64,000 nt of DNA, taken from Sipunculus nudus. Its lineage: Eukaryota > Annelida > Sipuncula > Golfingiida > Sipunculidae. The notes below the pieces were generated by a model. It saw only the letters and a list, made by a program, of their open reading frames with translations. It searched no databases and was not told where the DNA came from. The stretch spans positions 122,001 through 186,000 of the forward strand of contig JAPPUL010000069.1 of assembly GCA_026874595.1 (NCBI GenBank). Reading direction: 5' to 3'. Of this stretch, positions 8,002 through 19,174 are shown one piece after another. A program made the position numbers and the translations under genes. Within the stretch, counting starts at the first letter, position 1; every line of letters begins with the position of its first letter.

Positions 8002-9303
8002 ATGCCATTAATATCAAAGGTGCATGGTCGAGAGATATTAGATTCACGAGGCAATCCGACAATAGAAGTAGACGTAATTCTTGAAAGCGGGATAATAGGC
8101 CGGGCGGCAGTGCCAAGTGGAGCCTCAAAAGGGGAGCATGAGGCAGTTGAGCTTCGTGATGGAGATACAAAACGGTATATGGGCAAGGGAGTTAGAAAGG
8201 CCATATCAAATATAAACGGACTAATAAACCAAGAGCTAATAGGAGTAAATGTACTATCACAAAGTCAAATAGATAATAAGTTGATAGCACTTGATGGAAC
8301 AAATAACAAAAGTAATTTAGGAGCAAACGCAACACTTGGCGTATCGCTTGCCTGCAGCCAGGCGGGAGCACGCTATAGTGAATTGCCTTTATATAGATAT
8401 ATAGGCGGCGTCAATGCAAATACTTTACCGGTCCCAATGGCAAACATTTTAAACGGCGGAGCACATGCAGATAATAATGTAGACATGCAAGAGTTTATGG
8501 TGATGCCAATAGGAGCGAATTCGATAGAGGAAGGACTTAGGATGATAGCCGAAACATTTCATAATCTAAAAAGCATTTTGAAAGGGAAAGGCTATAATAC
8601 GGGAGTGGGTGATGAGGGAGGCTTTGCCCCGGATTTGCGATCTAATGAAGAGGCTATAGAAGTAATACTTGAGGCAATAGAGAAGGGAGGATATAGAGTT
8701 GAAAAAGATATTGTAATAGCATTAGACGCAGCATCGAGTGAATTTTATGATAAAGCTAAGAATAAATATATATTTAAGAAATCGGATAAAAGGGAACTTC
8801 ATTCAACTGAGCTTACAGATCTTTTTGAAGTATGGACGAAAAGCTATCCAATAATATCGATAGAAGACGGGATGGCTGAGGACGATTGGGAGGGCTGGAG
8901 GGAGCTAACGAATCGGTTAGGCGGACATATTCAGTTAGTGGGAGATGATCTATTCGTAACAAACACAAAAAGGCTTTCCAAGGGCATATCGCTTGGGATA
9001 TGCAATTCTATACTAATCAAAGTAAACCAGATAGGGACATTAACAGAAACAATAGAGGCAGTAGAGCTTGCAAAGCGTTCAAACTACACATCCATAATAT
9101 CACACAGGTCAGGCGAGACAGAAGACAGTATAATAGCAGACCTGGCAGTAGGCTTAAACGCAGGCCAAATAAAGACGGGCTCAGCCTCAAGGAGCGATCG
9201 GGTATCAAAATACAATCAACTATTAAGGATAAGCGAGGAACTTGGAAACATAGGAAAATACGAAGGGAAAAGAGCCTTTTACAACCTTAGGTTAGAAAGT
9301 TAG
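8002..9303 (+). CDS. eno: Enolase
   Basis: 433 residues, the usual enolase length. It converts 2-phosphoglycerate to phosphoenolpyruvate in the cytoplasm. Visible signatures are [21 protein letters not shown] (N-terminal lid), GDEGGFAP with the catalytic Glu, [11 protein letters not shown] and GDDLFVTN with the Mg2+ ligands, [10 protein letters not shown] with the catalytic Lys, and [10 protein letters not shown] with the substrate-binding His. The ATG start has AGGAG about eight bases upstream. It is monocistronic by position: 413 bp separate it from nusA. Confidence 0.98.
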   Translation: MPLISKVHGREILDSRGNPTIEVDVILESGIIGRAAVPSGASKGEHEAVELRDGDTKRYMGKGVRKAISNINGLINQELIGVNVLSQSQIDNKLIALDGTNNKSNLGANATLGVSLACSQAGARYSELPLYRYIGGVNANTLPVPMANILNGGAHADNNVDMQEFMVMPIGANSIEEGLRMIAETFHNLKSILKGKGYNTGVGDEGGFAPDLRSNEEAIEVILEAIEKGGYRVEKDIVIALDAASSEFYDKAKNKYIFKKSDKRELHSTELTDLFEVWTKSYPIISIEDGMAEDDWEGWRELTNRLGGHIQLVGDDLFVTNTKRLSKGISLGICNSILIKVNQIGTLTETIEAVELAKRSNYTSIISHRSGETEDSIIADLAVGLNAGQIKTGSASRSDRVSKYNQLLRISEELGNIGKYEGKRAFYNLRLES

Positions 9304-9716
9304 TACTTGGTTTATAACCCTAGAAAATAGTTACGGAGGTTTTTTCATATAAGTAATGATATAAGAATAAACGGATTGACTAAAGAGTTATAAAATAATA
9401 GTATTGTAGGACAAGAAAGTGCTAATAATGAAATAATGTATTATATTTATATATTGGGAAAGAGGTGTACTAAAGCTTAAGGGGTTAAAGAGCACTAGTT
9501 GTTAATCTTAAAGCAAAGAGAATATATTCAAAACTAAATTATAATAAATTAAAGAAAGCAAGAACGCATCTTCAAAAGATAGAATACATCCGAACAAAGA
9601 CGAATCTAAAGAGAAAGTATGAGCTATTAAGTTAAGGTATTCTTTAATATATAAATAATAGATAACAAAATACTATATATATATTGTAAATAAACGAGAG
9701 AAAAAGAGGAGGCCAG
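9304..9716 (+). other. Gene-free leader before nusA
   Basis: 413 bp. No rimP gene is present, although rimP often precedes nusA. A weak promoter candidate is TTGACT (9376-9381) with TAGTAT 17 bp downstream. A purine-rich open stretch of about 48 codons ends near 9636 but has no start codon, so it is not called. No tRNA-like fold was seen. Confidence 0.4.
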
Positions 9717-11306
9717 ATGTCAGCATCGGTTATGGAGGCGGTAAGGTCGCTTGTGCACAGTAAAGGCATATCAGAGGAATTAATCCTACAGACGGTCGAA
9801 GAGATATTACTTGTGGCATATAAGAAGCAATTTGGCTCATCAGAAAACGCCGAAACCAAGATAAACGAAAAGACAGGCGAGGTAAGCTTATATTCTAAGA
9901 AAGTAGTAGTTGAGAAGGCAGAGGACAAATTGCTAGAGCTAAGTCTTGCAGATGCGCGCAAGGCTAATGCAAACTGTGAGCTAGGGGATGAGGTACTTGT
10001 TGAAATAAAGTTGAAAGATCTTGGGCGGATAGCGGTTCAAACGTCTAAACAGCTAGTAATCCAGAAATTAAAAGACATAGAAAAAAACATAATATACAGT
10101 GAATATAAGCAAAAAGTGGGCGAGATAGTAACAGGGATATGCCAAAGGAAACGTAATAAACATATATTTGTAGATTTAGGTAGAACAGAGGCAATATTGC
10201 CCTCATACGAACAATCAAGCCGAGAGAGCTTTGACATAAGAGAGAGGATAAAAGCAGTTATAGTAGAGGTAAGGGATGATAGGGAGACCCAGGTAGTATT
10301 GTCCCGGGCGGCGCCTATGTTTGTGCAGAAGTTATTTGAGCTTGACGTACCTGAGATAAACGAGCGTGTGATAGAAATAAAAGGAATAGTACGTGAGGCA
10401 GGTTACAGAACGAAGATATCAGTATATTCAAAGGATATAGATCCAGTTGGGCCATGCGTTGGGATGAAAGGGATGCGGATTCAAAACATAGTAAAAGAGC
10501 TTGAGGGAGAGAAGATAGATATAATAAGATATAAAGATGATATAAAGGAATACATAACAAATGCCCTTTCGCCAGCGAAGGTAGAACAAGTAATAGTGCT
10601 TGACGAAGAGAATAAGGAAGCACTTGCGGTAGTAGATGATAGTCAGCTATCCCTATCGATAGGCAAACAAGGACATAATGTAAAACTAGCGTCCAAGCTG
10701 ATCGGATGGGATATAGATATAAAGAACACAACAGAATTTGCAAAAACAGATTATGCAGATGCTTCAAGGCGCGCAGCTGAGAGTTTATTTGTAAGTGATG
10801 CTGAAGATTATATAGTTGAAGAACACCCGATAGAGGAGTTAGAAGATTTGGGGGAAGAATTAATAAATATATTTAAGGGAGCGGGGATAGATACTATTGA
10901 GAGTTTAGTGGAAAAGAGTCGTGAGGAGTTGCTTGCAATGGAAGGGGTAAAAGAGGAAGAAGTGGATAAAGTATTTAGTATAATAAAAGAAACCGTAGTG
11001 ATGGTAGATGATGAGAAAGAGCTAAAAGAGGAAGAAGAGGATTTTGTGGAGGATACTGTAGCAGGAGAAGATGCTGTTGAAGCTGGGGCTATAAGTAATT
11101 ATGCTTATGGGGGGTCGGGATTAACTAAAGTATCGGCTGAAGAGGGGCTAAGAAGCGAAGAGGGGGTAGATATTGAGGGAGGAAAAGAAGGAAAAGAAGT
11201 AGAGTATGATGAAGAATTTAGCTATTATTGCCCTGATTGCAATGCTGAAATAGCTGAAGGGGCAATAGAATGTCCAAGTTGCGGAGTTGGTCTTGAATTT
11301 GAATGA
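9717..11306 (+). CDS. nusA: Transcription factor NusA with C-terminal zinc ribbon
   Basis: 529 residues. NusA binds RNA polymerase and nascent RNA and modulates pausing, termination and antitermination. The N-terminal polymerase-binding domain (1-125) is followed by an S1 domain (VGEIVTGICQRKRNKHIFVDLG), two KH domains (CVGMKGMRIQNIVKEL; LSIGKQGHNVKLASKL) and a helix-hairpin-helix-like segment (about 380-425). Unusually, an acidic linker then leads to CPDC (Cys505, Cys508) and CPSC (Cys519, Cys522), a zinc-ribbon pair at the extreme C-terminus. The start has a strong GAGGAGG. It heads the block nusA-infB-rbfA-truB-ribF-rpsO-pnp; rimP, ylxR and ylxQ are absent from this position. Confidence 0.95.
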   Translation: MSASVMEAVRSLVHSKGISEELILQTVEEILLVAYKKQFGSSENAETKINEKTGEVSLYSKKVVVEKAEDKLLELSLADARKANANCELGDEVLVEIKLKDLGRIAVQTSKQLVIQKLKDIEKNIIYSEYKQKVGEIVTGICQRKRNKHIFVDLGRTEAILPSYEQSSRESFDIRERIKAVIVEVRDDRETQVVLSRAAPMFVQKLFELDVPEINERVIEIKGIVREAGYRTKISVYSKDIDPVGPCVGMKGMRIQNIVKELEGEKIDIIRYKDDIKEYITNALSPAKVEQVIVLDEENKEALAVVDDSQLSLSIGKQGHNVKLASKLIGWDIDIKNTTEFAKTDYADASRRAAESLFVSDAEDYIVEEHPIEELEDLGEELINIFKGAGIDTIESLVEKSREELLAMEGVKEEEVDKVFSIIKETVVMVDDEKELKEEEEDFVEDTVAGEDAVEAGAISNYAYGGSGLTKVSAEEGLRSEEGVDIEGGKEGKEVEYDEEFSYYCPDCNAEIAEGAIECPSCGVGLEFE

Positions 11307-11381
11307 TATTATAAATAATATATGATATACACATGATATGTACAAAGGAAAGTAAAGAGAGATTAAATCGTAAGGTATAAT

Positions 11382-14093
11382 ATGAAAGTATACGAGTTAT
11401 CGAAGAAACACAACGTGACAAACAAAGAAATGATAGATATAATAAAGAAGCTTAAAATGGTATCAAAGAAGTCGAACCTAAACACATTCAGTGCGTTAAC
11501 GCCAAATGATATACAAAAGATAGAAAAATACTTTACAAAAGACGTACCTGTTGATAAGAAATCGGAACAAGAAGATGTGCCAACAGAAGTATTAATAGTA
11601 AAGAAAGCAAATAAAAGGCCTTTGAATGAAGAAAAAGTAAAAACAAAAGAAACGAAGAAAGCATCTGAAGAAACATCTTATACAAATCCTGAGTCTATAT
11701 TGCCAACGAAGGCACCATCTGATGAGAAAGAAAGTATAAAAAGAGAATTCGGGGCAAAGCCAAATATTAAAAACGTTAATACAAGCGTTAGTACAGAAGG
11801 AGAGAGATTATCTTCTTCTGTATCTTCTTCTAATGTAGACAAGCCAGAGCCGACTAATCAAGTAAGAGCAGGGAAGAAGATAGTAAAAGTAGTACGGAAG
11901 AAAATTAACAAAGATGCAGTTAAAGAAGAGGCGAGGGATGAAAGTGCAGAGGAGCAAAAAGATAAGCAAGAAACAGCGATTAAAGGAGTAAGAAAAGATA
12001 TAGTTAAGGATGCAGTAGAAGGGTCAAGTGTAAGTACTAAAGAGACAAAGCGGCAATCGCCAGAAAGATTTAATTTTGGGAAGCAAGGGAATAAAAAAGG
12101 TGAAGTAGAGAAGACCGGACTAAGTGTAGATAGAAGCAACAAAGATAAGAAAGGCGTACGAGTAAGGACACCACATAAAGATTTCATACAAGTAAATCGC
12201 GGGAGACGTTATACAAAAACAAAAGAACTAGGCAAAGATAATTGGGATAAATTTAGCAAACAACAAAGTAAATCCCAAAAGAGAAGAACAAATACACAAA
12301 TACCAACAAGGCCCAAACCGAAAGTGTCAACATCGTCAATTCCAAGCAAAATAAAGATAATGGAAACTATAACAGTCTATGCATTTGCAAAAAAGCTAAA
12401 TATAAAAGCAAATGAAATAATAGCAAAATTGCTTAGTATGGGCGTGATGGTAACAATAAACGAAGTAATAGATAGTGACACGGCTAGTTTAGTTGCAGCA
12501 GAATATAATTGCGAAACAGAAATAATATCGTTTTATGACGAAACAATAATAGAGAAAGTAGAAGATAAAGAATCGGAACTTGAGAGCAGGGCCCCAATAA
12601 TAACTGTTATGGGACACGTTGATCATGGAAAGACAAAACTGCTTGACGCCTTAAGGGAATCCGATATAACGGCAAGCGAGCATGGAGGAATAACTCAACA
12701 TATTGGAGCCTACCAAGTATTTTTACATGGAAAAAAGATAGTATTTCTCGATACTCCTGGACATGCAGCCTTCACATCGATGAGAGCACGTGGAGCAAAA
12801 CTAACAGATATAGTAGTATTAGTGGTTGCAGCAACAGATGGAGTTATGGAACAGACGATAGAAGCAGTAAATCATGCAAAAGCGGCGGGAGTATCTATCA
12901 TAGTGGCAATAAATAAAATAGACGCTCCGGGAGCAAATATAGACCGTGTAAAACAACAATTATCAGAAATAGAGCTAGTTCCGGAGGAATGGGGCGGACA
13001 GACTATGGTGGTTGAAATAAGTGCCTTAAAAAAACAAGGACTTGATACCCTGCTTGATAGTATATTAGTTGAAGCAGAGACACTAGATTTGAAGGCAAAT
13101 CCAAATAGACTTGCAAAGGGCTCTATAATAGAGTCTCAAATAGACAAAGGGCGTGGTGCAATTGCAACAGTGTTAATAGAAAATGGAACATTGAGTATAG
13201 GCGATTGTTTTATATCAGGAGTATATTATGGCAAGGTAAGAGCACTCTTTAGTGATCGTGGCAAATCGTTAGAGCTTGCTAATCCTGGAACACCTGTTGA
13301 GGTTTTAGGGCTTGATGGCGTGCCTGAGGCTGGCGATCCTTTTGATGTATTACCGGATGAACGTACGGCAAAGCAAATAGCTTTACGCCGTCAGGAATTG
13401 AAAAAGATAAGTAAATCCAAGGACATAAAAAAGCTTACGTTAAGTGATATATCAAAACAGATAAAAGAAGGAGAGATAAAAGAACTTAAGGTTGTACTTA
13501 AAGGAGATGTTCAAGGCAGTGTGGAGGCGGTAAAGGAGTCGTTTCAGCAACTTAGCAACGATGAAGTATCAGTAAAGGTAATTCATTCAGCAACGGGAGA
13601 TATAAACGAAAGCGATGTAATGCTTGCAAGCGCTTCAAAAGCTATAATAGTTGGCTTTCATGTACACCCTAATGTCAAAGCGCTTATGCTTGCAAGACGA
13701 GAACATGTTGAGATACTAAAACACTCAATAATATACGATGCAATAGATAATCTAAAGAAGCTTATAGGCGGGTTAATATCCCCCGAATTTAAAGAAGAGA
13801 CGACAGGAGAAATAGAGGTACGCGAGATATTTAAGATACCTAAAGTGGGTCTAATAGCAGGGTCGTACGTGAAAAGCGGTAAGATAACACGCGATTCTAA
13901 TGTCCGAGTATATCGAGACGGAGCGGAAATTTATAAGGGTACTATATTGGCGCTTAAGAGATATAAAGACGATATAAACGAGGCAAAAGAAGGTTTTGAG
14001 TGCGGAATATCAATAAAAAACTATCAAGACATAAAGACAGGAGACATAATAAAAGCGTTTGTAGTAAAGGAAGTGGCACGAGTATTGAGCTGA
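11382..14093 (+). CDS. infB: Translation initiation factor IF-2
   Basis: 903 residues. It is the GTPase that places initiator fMet-tRNA on the 30S subunit and promotes subunit joining. An N-terminal IF2_N motif ([21 protein letters not shown]) is followed by a long Lys/Glu/Ser-rich, probably disordered region to about residue 325, then a second IF2_N-like module ([18 protein letters not shown]). The G domain shows GHVDHGKT at residues 411-418, DTPGHAAF and NKID. Domains II-IV follow to the end. The start has only a weak AAGG. The spacing of 75 bp after nusA fits one operon. Confidence 0.97.
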   Translation: MKVYELSKKHNVTNKEMIDIIKKLKMVSKKSNLNTFSALTPNDIQKIEKYFTKDVPVDKKSEQEDVPTEVLIVKKANKRPLNEEKVKTKETKKASEETSYTNPESILPTKAPSDEKESIKREFGAKPNIKNVNTSVSTEGERLSSSVSSSNVDKPEPTNQVRAGKKIVKVVRKKINKDAVKEEARDESAEEQKDKQETAIKGVRKDIVKDAVEGSSVSTKETKRQSPERFNFGKQGNKKGEVEKTGLSVDRSNKDKKGVRVRTPHKDFIQVNRGRRYTKTKELGKDNWDKFSKQQSKSQKRRTNTQIPTRPKPKVSTSSIPSKIKIMETITVYAFAKKLNIKANEIIAKLLSMGVMVTINEVIDSDTASLVAAEYNCETEIISFYDETIIEKVEDKESELESRAPIITVMGHVDHGKTKLLDALRESDITASEHGGITQHIGAYQVFLHGKKIVFLDTPGHAAFTSMRARGAKLTDIVVLVVAATDGVMEQTIEAVNHAKAAGVSIIVAINKIDAPGANIDRVKQQLSEIELVPEEWGGQTMVVEISALKKQGLDTLLDSILVEAETLDLKANPNRLAKGSIIESQIDKGRGAIATVLIENGTLSIGDCFISGVYYGKVRALFSDRGKSLELANPGTPVEVLGLDGVPEAGDPFDVLPDERTAKQIALRRQELKKISKSKDIKKLTLSDISKQIKEGEIKELKVVLKGDVQGSVEAVKESFQQLSNDEVSVKVIHSATGDINESDVMLASASKAIIVGFHVHPNVKALMLARREHVEILKHSIIYDAIDNLKKLIGGLISPEFKEETTGEIEVREIFKIPKVGLIAGSYVKSGKITRDSNVRVYRDGAEIYKGTILALKRYKDDINEAKEGFECGISIKNYQDIKTGDIIKAFVVKEVARVLS

Positions 14094-14133
14094 GATATAA
14101 TCCTAAATAGATTTAATGCTAGGGAAAATGCTA

Positions 14134-14631
14134 ATGAGTCGATTATACAGAGACAAACAAACAGCGAGTGTAGTGAAGGAGAAAGTGAGTCTAATACTAA
14201 GTCGCGAGATAAGCAATCCTCAAATAAAGACAGAATTAATAACGGTAACAGGAGTAAAAGTATCAAAAGATCTTAGGGTGGCAAACATATACGTAAGCAT
14301 CTTCATATCAGACGAAGTAGAAAGGACAAAAACTTTCCGGGCTTTAAAAAAAGCGACAAGCTTCATAAGGTGTCGAATAGCATCATTAATAAGGGCAAAA
14401 CACACACCAGAACTAAGGTTCAAAGAAGACAATTCACTAAGAGATGGAGAGCTCCTATATAGGAAGGTGGAAGGGCTTGGTCATGAACTCAATGAACTAG
14501 AAGGCAAAATAGAGGACAAAATAGAGGACAAAATAGAGGACAAAATAGAGGACAAAATAGAAGGCATAAAAAAAGAAGTAATTAAAGAGAGTGAAGAAAC
14601 TAATGATTTACCAAACAAAAAGAGTTCTTAA
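14134..14631 (+). CDS. rbfA: Ribosome-binding factor A
   Basis: RbfA assists late 30S maturation and 16S 5'-end processing. The start at 14134 (MSRLYRDKQTAS) is preferred because AGGG at 14121 is nine bases upstream; ATGs at 14116 and 14128 are possible but badly spaced. The KH-like fold is recognisable to about residue 110 (LITVTGVKVSKDLRVANIYV, RIASLIRAKHTPELRF). The C-terminal 50 residues are a charged extension containing KIED four times, encoded by four perfect 12-bp repeats. It lies between infB and truB, the common order. The extension is probably dispensable; that is inference. Confidence 0.92.
   Translation: MSRLYRDKQTASVVKEKVSLILSREISNPQIKTELITVTGVKVSKDLRVANIYVSIFISDEVERTKTFRALKKATSFIRCRIASLIRAKHTPELRFKEDNSLRDGELLYRKVEGLGHELNELEGKIEDKIEDKIEDKIEDKIEGIKKEVIKESEETNDLPNKKSS
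14509..14556 (+). repeat. Four perfect 12-bp repeats inside rbfA
   Basis: ATAGAGGACAAA is repeated four times without error, with degenerate units on each side (14497-14508 and from 14557). The unit length keeps the frame, so slippage would only change the number of KIED motifs. Confidence 0.9.
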
Positions 14632-14641
14632 TACCTAAATT

Positions 14642-15622
14642 ATGCAAGCAAGCAAAATTAAAAACAGAGCAAAAGAGAATGTAGAAGTAGCAGGGGTAGA
14701 AAAAGCAAGACAGTGTAAAAATGATATGGGAGGAGGGTTGCTTCTTTTTTCAAAGCCAAGCGGGCTAAGCTCTTACGACGTTGTGCGAGAAGTTAAGAAA
14801 AAACTTAATATAAGAAAGGTTGGTCATTGCGGTACATTAGATCCATTTGCAAGCGGGCTTTTGCTAATATGTTTTGGAAAGGCAACAAAGCTAAGCAAAT
14901 ACCTTATGGAGCTACCAAAATCCTACACAGGAGAGATTCAATTTGGGGAGGAACGAGATAGTCATGATCTTACAGGCGAAGTAGTTAACCGAAGTGGGCT
15001 GAAGGTAGAAGAGCAAGAATTATTAAAAGTATTAAAAAGCTTTGAGGGCAAAACCTACCAAACGCCGCCCCAACATTCGGCAATAAAGGTAGAGGGTAAA
15101 CGTAGTTATGAATATGCTCGAAAAGGGATTAAGGTAGAGCTTAAAAAGCGGCTAATAAATATTTATGAGTGTAAACTAATTTATTTTGACAAGCAAGAAA
15201 ATAAAGCAAAGATAACAGTAAAATGTTCAAAAGGGACATATATAAGGGCTCTTGCCTATGATATAGGCAAGGCGTTGAGAAGTTATGGCTATTTAAAGGC
15301 CCTTAGAAGGGATGGTATAGGAGATTATAGATTAAACGCTAAAAATGTACTTGAGATGGGAAGCAGTAAATATGAATATATGACTAATGCTGTAAATTTA
15401 AGCGAGAGCTTAAACTTTCTTTATAGTATAAGGGTACCTGATGCCGTAAAGGAAAAGATAAGGTATGGTCAAAAGCTAAAAGGCCATATAAAAGTGGAGG
15501 AAGAGTTTATGGGATTAATATGCTTAAAAGATAGTTCTGGAGAGCTTTTAGCAGTAGTAGATAACGAATTAAGGTATAAAGACGTATTTATAAGTATAAA
15601 TGAAGATATTAAAAAGCCTTGA
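14642..15622 (+). CDS. truB: tRNA pseudouridine(55) synthase
   Basis: 326 residues. It makes pseudouridine 55 in the T-loop of tRNAs. The core starts with LLLFSKPSGLSSYDVV. The catalytic motif is GHCGTLDPFASG, containing the catalytic Asp, followed by RKVGH and KSFEGKTYQTPPQHSAIKVEG. The annotated ATG at 14642 adds about 28 charged residues before the core; the in-frame ATG at 14726 (MGGGLLLF) may be the real start. The 3' end overlaps ribF by 23 bp, so translation is probably coupled. Confidence 0.95.
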   Translation: MQASKIKNRAKENVEVAGVEKARQCKNDMGGGLLLFSKPSGLSSYDVVREVKKKLNIRKVGHCGTLDPFASGLLLICFGKATKLSKYLMELPKSYTGEIQFGEERDSHDLTGEVVNRSGLKVEEQELLKVLKSFEGKTYQTPPQHSAIKVEGKRSYEYARKGIKVELKKRLINIYECKLIYFDKQENKAKITVKCSKGTYIRALAYDIGKALRSYGYLKALRRDGIGDYRLNAKNVLEMGSSKYEYMTNAVNLSESLNFLYSIRVPDAVKEKIRYGQKLKGHIKVEEEFMGLICLKDSSGELLAVVDNELRYKDVFISINEDIKKP

Positions 15623-16628
15623 AGACATACCAAAACTAAAGCATGGAGTACTAACAATAGGGACATTTGACGGTCTACATAAGGGACATAGACAGATAAT
15701 AGATGAGATATCAGCTTGTAAGGAAAATAACTTATTAAATAACAAAGACGCTAAAACGTTAGTGCTAACGTTTTCTAATCATCCAAAAGAGATATTACAT
15801 CCCGAGCTAAGGATAAAAAAACTCTGTACAAACGAGTATAAGCTAAACTTTTTTAGCAAAAAAGGAATAGATTACCTTATTTTTATTAACTTTGATAATG
15901 TATTTGGAAACATAGGACACGAAGAGTTTTTTAAGAAGGTAAAAAGTAAAATAGCTTTAATGGAGATGGTGCAGGGAGATAATTTTTGTTTTGGGAGAGG
16001 AGGTAGAGGAGACATAAACTATCTTAAGCAAATGGCGCAAAAGTATAAAGAGCGTCGATGTTTAAGTATGAGTGAAGATATTGCGAGTGCTGGTTCAAGA
16101 GAAGATAATGCTGCTGTAGACGATTTTCGGTTGAAGGCGGTTGAGCTTGTAAGCTACGCGGGAGTAAAAGTTTCAAGCACAAGAATAAGAGAGCTTGTAC
16201 AAAAAGGGTATATAGGAAAGACAAATGAGCTACTGGAAAGGGATTATAGTGTAGAAGGAAGATGTATAGAAGGAGAGAGGCTAGGACAAAAGATAGGCTT
16301 TCCAACGATTAACATAATTAACGAAGAGATGGTCATACCTAAGGCAGGAGTATACAAAACCTACACAGAACTTGAGAGGAGACTATACGATGGGATGACG
16401 TTTATAGGAGATAAATCTCTTGGAAACAAAAGAAAAGGAGTAATAGAGACGAATCTGTTTGACTTTGCAACTAAGTGTTACGGCAAGAAGGTACGAGTAT
16501 ATTTTGAAAAGCGGCTAAGGAACGAGAAGGTATTTAAAGATGCAGCTGAGCTTTACAAGCAGCTACAGGAAGATAAAAAAGAGGCGTTAAAGACTTATAG
16601 AAAAGGTTATTATAAATCAGACATATAA
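15600..16628 (+). CDS. ribF: Bifunctional riboflavin kinase / FAD synthetase
   Basis: 342 residues. It phosphorylates riboflavin to FMN and adenylylates FMN to FAD. The N-terminal nucleotidyltransferase shows [13 protein letters not shown] and [10 protein letters not shown]. The C-terminal flavokinase shows [10 protein letters not shown] and ETNLFDF. The start overlaps the end of truB. A poorly conserved acidic insertion (about residues 150-172) separates the two halves. Cytoplasmic; the truB-ribF-rpsO order is common. Confidence 0.95.
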   Translation: MKILKSLEDIPKLKHGVLTIGTFDGLHKGHRQIIDEISACKENNLLNNKDAKTLVLTFSNHPKEILHPELRIKKLCTNEYKLNFFSKKGIDYLIFINFDNVFGNIGHEEFFKKVKSKIALMEMVQGDNFCFGRGGRGDINYLKQMAQKYKERRCLSMSEDIASAGSREDNAAVDDFRLKAVELVSYAGVKVSSTRIRELVQKGYIGKTNELLERDYSVEGRCIEGERLGQKIGFPTINIINEEMVIPKAGVYKTYTELERRLYDGMTFIGDKSLGNKRKGVIETNLFDFATKCYGKKVRVYFEKRLRNEKVFKDAAELYKQLQEDKKEALKTYRKGYYKSDI

Positions 16629-16660
16629 AAACAGAAGGACAAAATAAAAGAGGAAGCAAC

Positions 16661-16930
16661 ATGTCATTTGCAAGAGAAGAAAAAGTAGAGGCAATAAAGA
16701 GCTATAAGCTACATGAAAAGGATACAGGTTCAACAGGAGTGCAAATAGCCTTACTAACAGCACGAATAAATTATTTGAATGAGCATTTCAAAATGCATAG
16801 AAAAGACTATCATTCAAGACGCGGTTTGTTACAGATAATAGGTAAAAGACGCCGACTTTTGAACTACTTAAAGAAAAAAGATGAAAAAGAGTATACAAAA
16901 CTCTTGAAGTCTTTAGGTTTAAGGAAATAG
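16661..16930 (+). CDS. rpsO: 30S ribosomal protein S15
   Basis: 89 residues, the normal S15 length. It binds the central domain of 16S rRNA. The family motif is clear ([31 protein letters not shown]-like [19 protein letters not shown]). AGAGGAAG precedes the ATG. It sits directly before pnp, the widespread rpsO-pnp arrangement. Confidence 0.98.
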   Translation: MSFAREEKVEAIKSYKLHEKDTGSTGVQIALLTARINYLNEHFKMHRKDYHSRRGLLQIIGKRRRLLNYLKKKDEKEYTKLLKSLGLRK

Positions 16931-17032
16931 CAGGCAAGGCAAAATAAACTTAACATATTACAAGAAGCCCTAAAGTGGTAAATAGGCTTAAGGTGCGACT
17001 AAAAGAATCAAAAAAAATAAGGGGTATAATGG

Positions 17033-19108
17033 ATGTCAGATAAGGTATTAATAGACTTAGACAACGGGAGTCTAAGTATAGAAACGGGCAAGCTTGCTAA
17101 GCAAGCTAATGGGGCGGTAGTGGTGAGGTTTGGAGACACAATGGTTTTAACGACAGCTGTAATGTCAGAAGAGACAAATTTTGATATAGACTATTTTCCA
17201 TTACAAGTAAGCTATTCAGACAAATACTATTCAATAGGAAAGATACCAGGGGGCTTCATAAAGCGAGAAGGCCGTCCAAAAGATAAAGAGATATTAACTT
17301 CGCGTTTAATAGATAGACCTATAAGGCCCTTATTCCCAGAAGGCTTTAGAAATGAGGTACAAATATTATCTACAACGATATCAGCAGATCAAGTAAACGC
17401 ACCTGACATACTAGGAATAATAGGAGCAAGTTGTTCTTTATTAGTATCAGATATACCTTTTAAAACTGCAGTATCAGGGGTACGTATTGGTCTTTGTGAA
17501 GATAAGCTTATAATAAATCCGACGGCAACGGAACTATCTAATAGCGCACTTGATATGGTAGTTGCGGGGACAAAAGATGCTATCATGATGATTGAGGGTA
17601 ATGCGTTAGAAGTTGAAGAGGAGATAGTGCTTGAAGGAATAGAACTTGCCCATAAGTATATAAAAGAGATTTGTGATTTACAATATGAACTTGTAAAACG
17701 TTGTGGGAAGGAGAAGAAAGAAGTAGAGTTATTTGTAATAGCTGATGATCTTAAGAATGAAGTACGACAAAAGATATACGAACCTATTAAGCGAGAATTA
17801 GAAAACTATAACAAGCTTAAAACGGCTAAGAATATAGAAGAAATTATATTAGAAACGATAAAGAGCATAAATGAGAAATATGGAGAAGATAATGGACTTA
17901 GGGTACGCAAAATTAAAGAAGAGATTGAATACGAAATAGTACGCGATATGGCAATAAAAGGAAATCAGCGTATAGATAAACGAGCTTTTGACGAACTTCG
18001 AGATATAAGTTGTGAAATAGGCTTACTACCCCGAGTACATGGCACATCATTATTCACACGAGGGCAAACCCAAAGCCTTGGCACAGTGACACTTGGCACG
18101 GTAACAGATGCCCAAAGGTTTGACGATATAGACGGAGATGGGACAAAGAATTTCATGTTACATTATAACTTTCCACCTTTTAGTGTTGGCGAGACAGGGC
18201 GAATAGGCGGTGTTGGCAGACGCGAGATAGGACATGGGAATCTTGCAGAAAACGCAATAAAAGGCGTACTGCCGGACCTAGAAACATTTCCCTACACAAT
18301 AAGAATCGTATCAGAGATATTAGAATCAAATGGCTCATCATCAATGGCAACAGTCTGTAGTGCGTCCTTGGCGTTAATGGATGCGGGAGTTCCTATAAAA
18401 AGGCCAGTTAGCGGGGTTGCGATGGGATTGATAAAGCGAGAAGATGAGTTTAAAGTACTTTCAGACATACAAGGAATAGAGGATCATTTAGGAGATATGG
18501 ATTTCAAGGTAGCCGGGACAAGAGATGGTATAACGGCGTTTCAACTAGACATAAAGCTGCAAGGTATAACAACCCAAATAATGCAAGAAGCATTTGCCCA
18601 GGCAAAAAAGAATCGTTTTGAGATACTAGACATAATGAATAAGACGATAGACAAAGAAAAAGAGATGTTATCGATTCATGCACCAAAGATAATATCGATA
18701 AATGTACCGACGGATAAGATAAAAGATGTAATAGGCTCAGGAGGTAAGATAATAAAGAAGATAATAGAGACAACAGGAGCAAGTATTAATATAGATGATT
18801 ATGGGAAAGCGTTAATAGCCTCAAAAGATGAAGAGGCATCGATAAAAGCTTATGAACATATAAAGAGCATAATAATGCCACCTGAGGTAGGAGCTGTATA
18901 TACAGGAACGGTTAAGAGGATATTAAACTTTGGTGCATTTATAGAGATAACCCCAGGACGAGAAGGCTTGTGTCATATATCTAAGTTATCCCGCAATCGA
19001 GTAAACGACGTAAGAGATGTATTATCAGAGGGAGAAGAGGTTCAGGTTAAATTACTTGAAATAGATAATATGGGAAGGCTTAATCTTAGCATAAAAGACG
19101 TACATTAA
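17033..19108 (+). CDS. pnp: Polyribonucleotide nucleotidyltransferase (PNPase)
   Basis: 691 residues. It is the phosphorolytic 3'-5' exoribonuclease of the RNA degradosome. Two RNase PH domains are visible (PGGFIKREGRPKDKEIL, TSRLIDRPIRPLFPEGF; then RTQSL-like TRGQTQSLGTVTLGT and SNGSSSMATVCSASLALMD). The KH domain is DKIKDVIGSGGKIIKKI and the C-terminal S1 domain begins GAVYTGTVKRILNFGAFIEI. The ATG at 17029 is out of frame and quickly stopped, so 17033 is the start. It follows rpsO after 102 bp with no clear terminator. Confidence 0.98.
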   Translation: MSDKVLIDLDNGSLSIETGKLAKQANGAVVVRFGDTMVLTTAVMSEETNFDIDYFPLQVSYSDKYYSIGKIPGGFIKREGRPKDKEILTSRLIDRPIRPLFPEGFRNEVQILSTTISADQVNAPDILGIIGASCSLLVSDIPFKTAVSGVRIGLCEDKLIINPTATELSNSALDMVVAGTKDAIMMIEGNALEVEEEIVLEGIELAHKYIKEICDLQYELVKRCGKEKKEVELFVIADDLKNEVRQKIYEPIKRELENYNKLKTAKNIEEIILETIKSINEKYGEDNGLRVRKIKEEIEYEIVRDMAIKGNQRIDKRAFDELRDISCEIGLLPRVHGTSLFTRGQTQSLGTVTLGTVTDAQRFDDIDGDGTKNFMLHYNFPPFSVGETGRIGGVGRREIGHGNLAENAIKGVLPDLETFPYTIRIVSEILESNGSSSMATVCSASLALMDAGVPIKRPVSGVAMGLIKREDEFKVLSDIQGIEDHLGDMDFKVAGTRDGITAFQLDIKLQGITTQIMQEAFAQAKKNRFEILDIMNKTIDKEKEMLSIHAPKIISINVPTDKIKDVIGSGGKIIKKIIETTGASINIDDYGKALIASKDEEASIKAYEHIKSIIMPPEVGAVYTGTVKRILNFGAFIEITPGREGLCHISKLSRNRVNDVRDVLSEGEEVQVKLLEIDNMGRLNLSIKDVH

Positions 19109-19174
19109 GCTAAAACTATATTAAAATCCACTGACTAGAAATCATAAAACAAAGAACGGGGTTATATTTGCGAC

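Noticed and set aside
9488-9640. Remnant of a small basic protein gene (possible rimP remnant) before nusA
   Set aside because: The open stretch is about 48 codons, has no start codon and does not resemble RimP.
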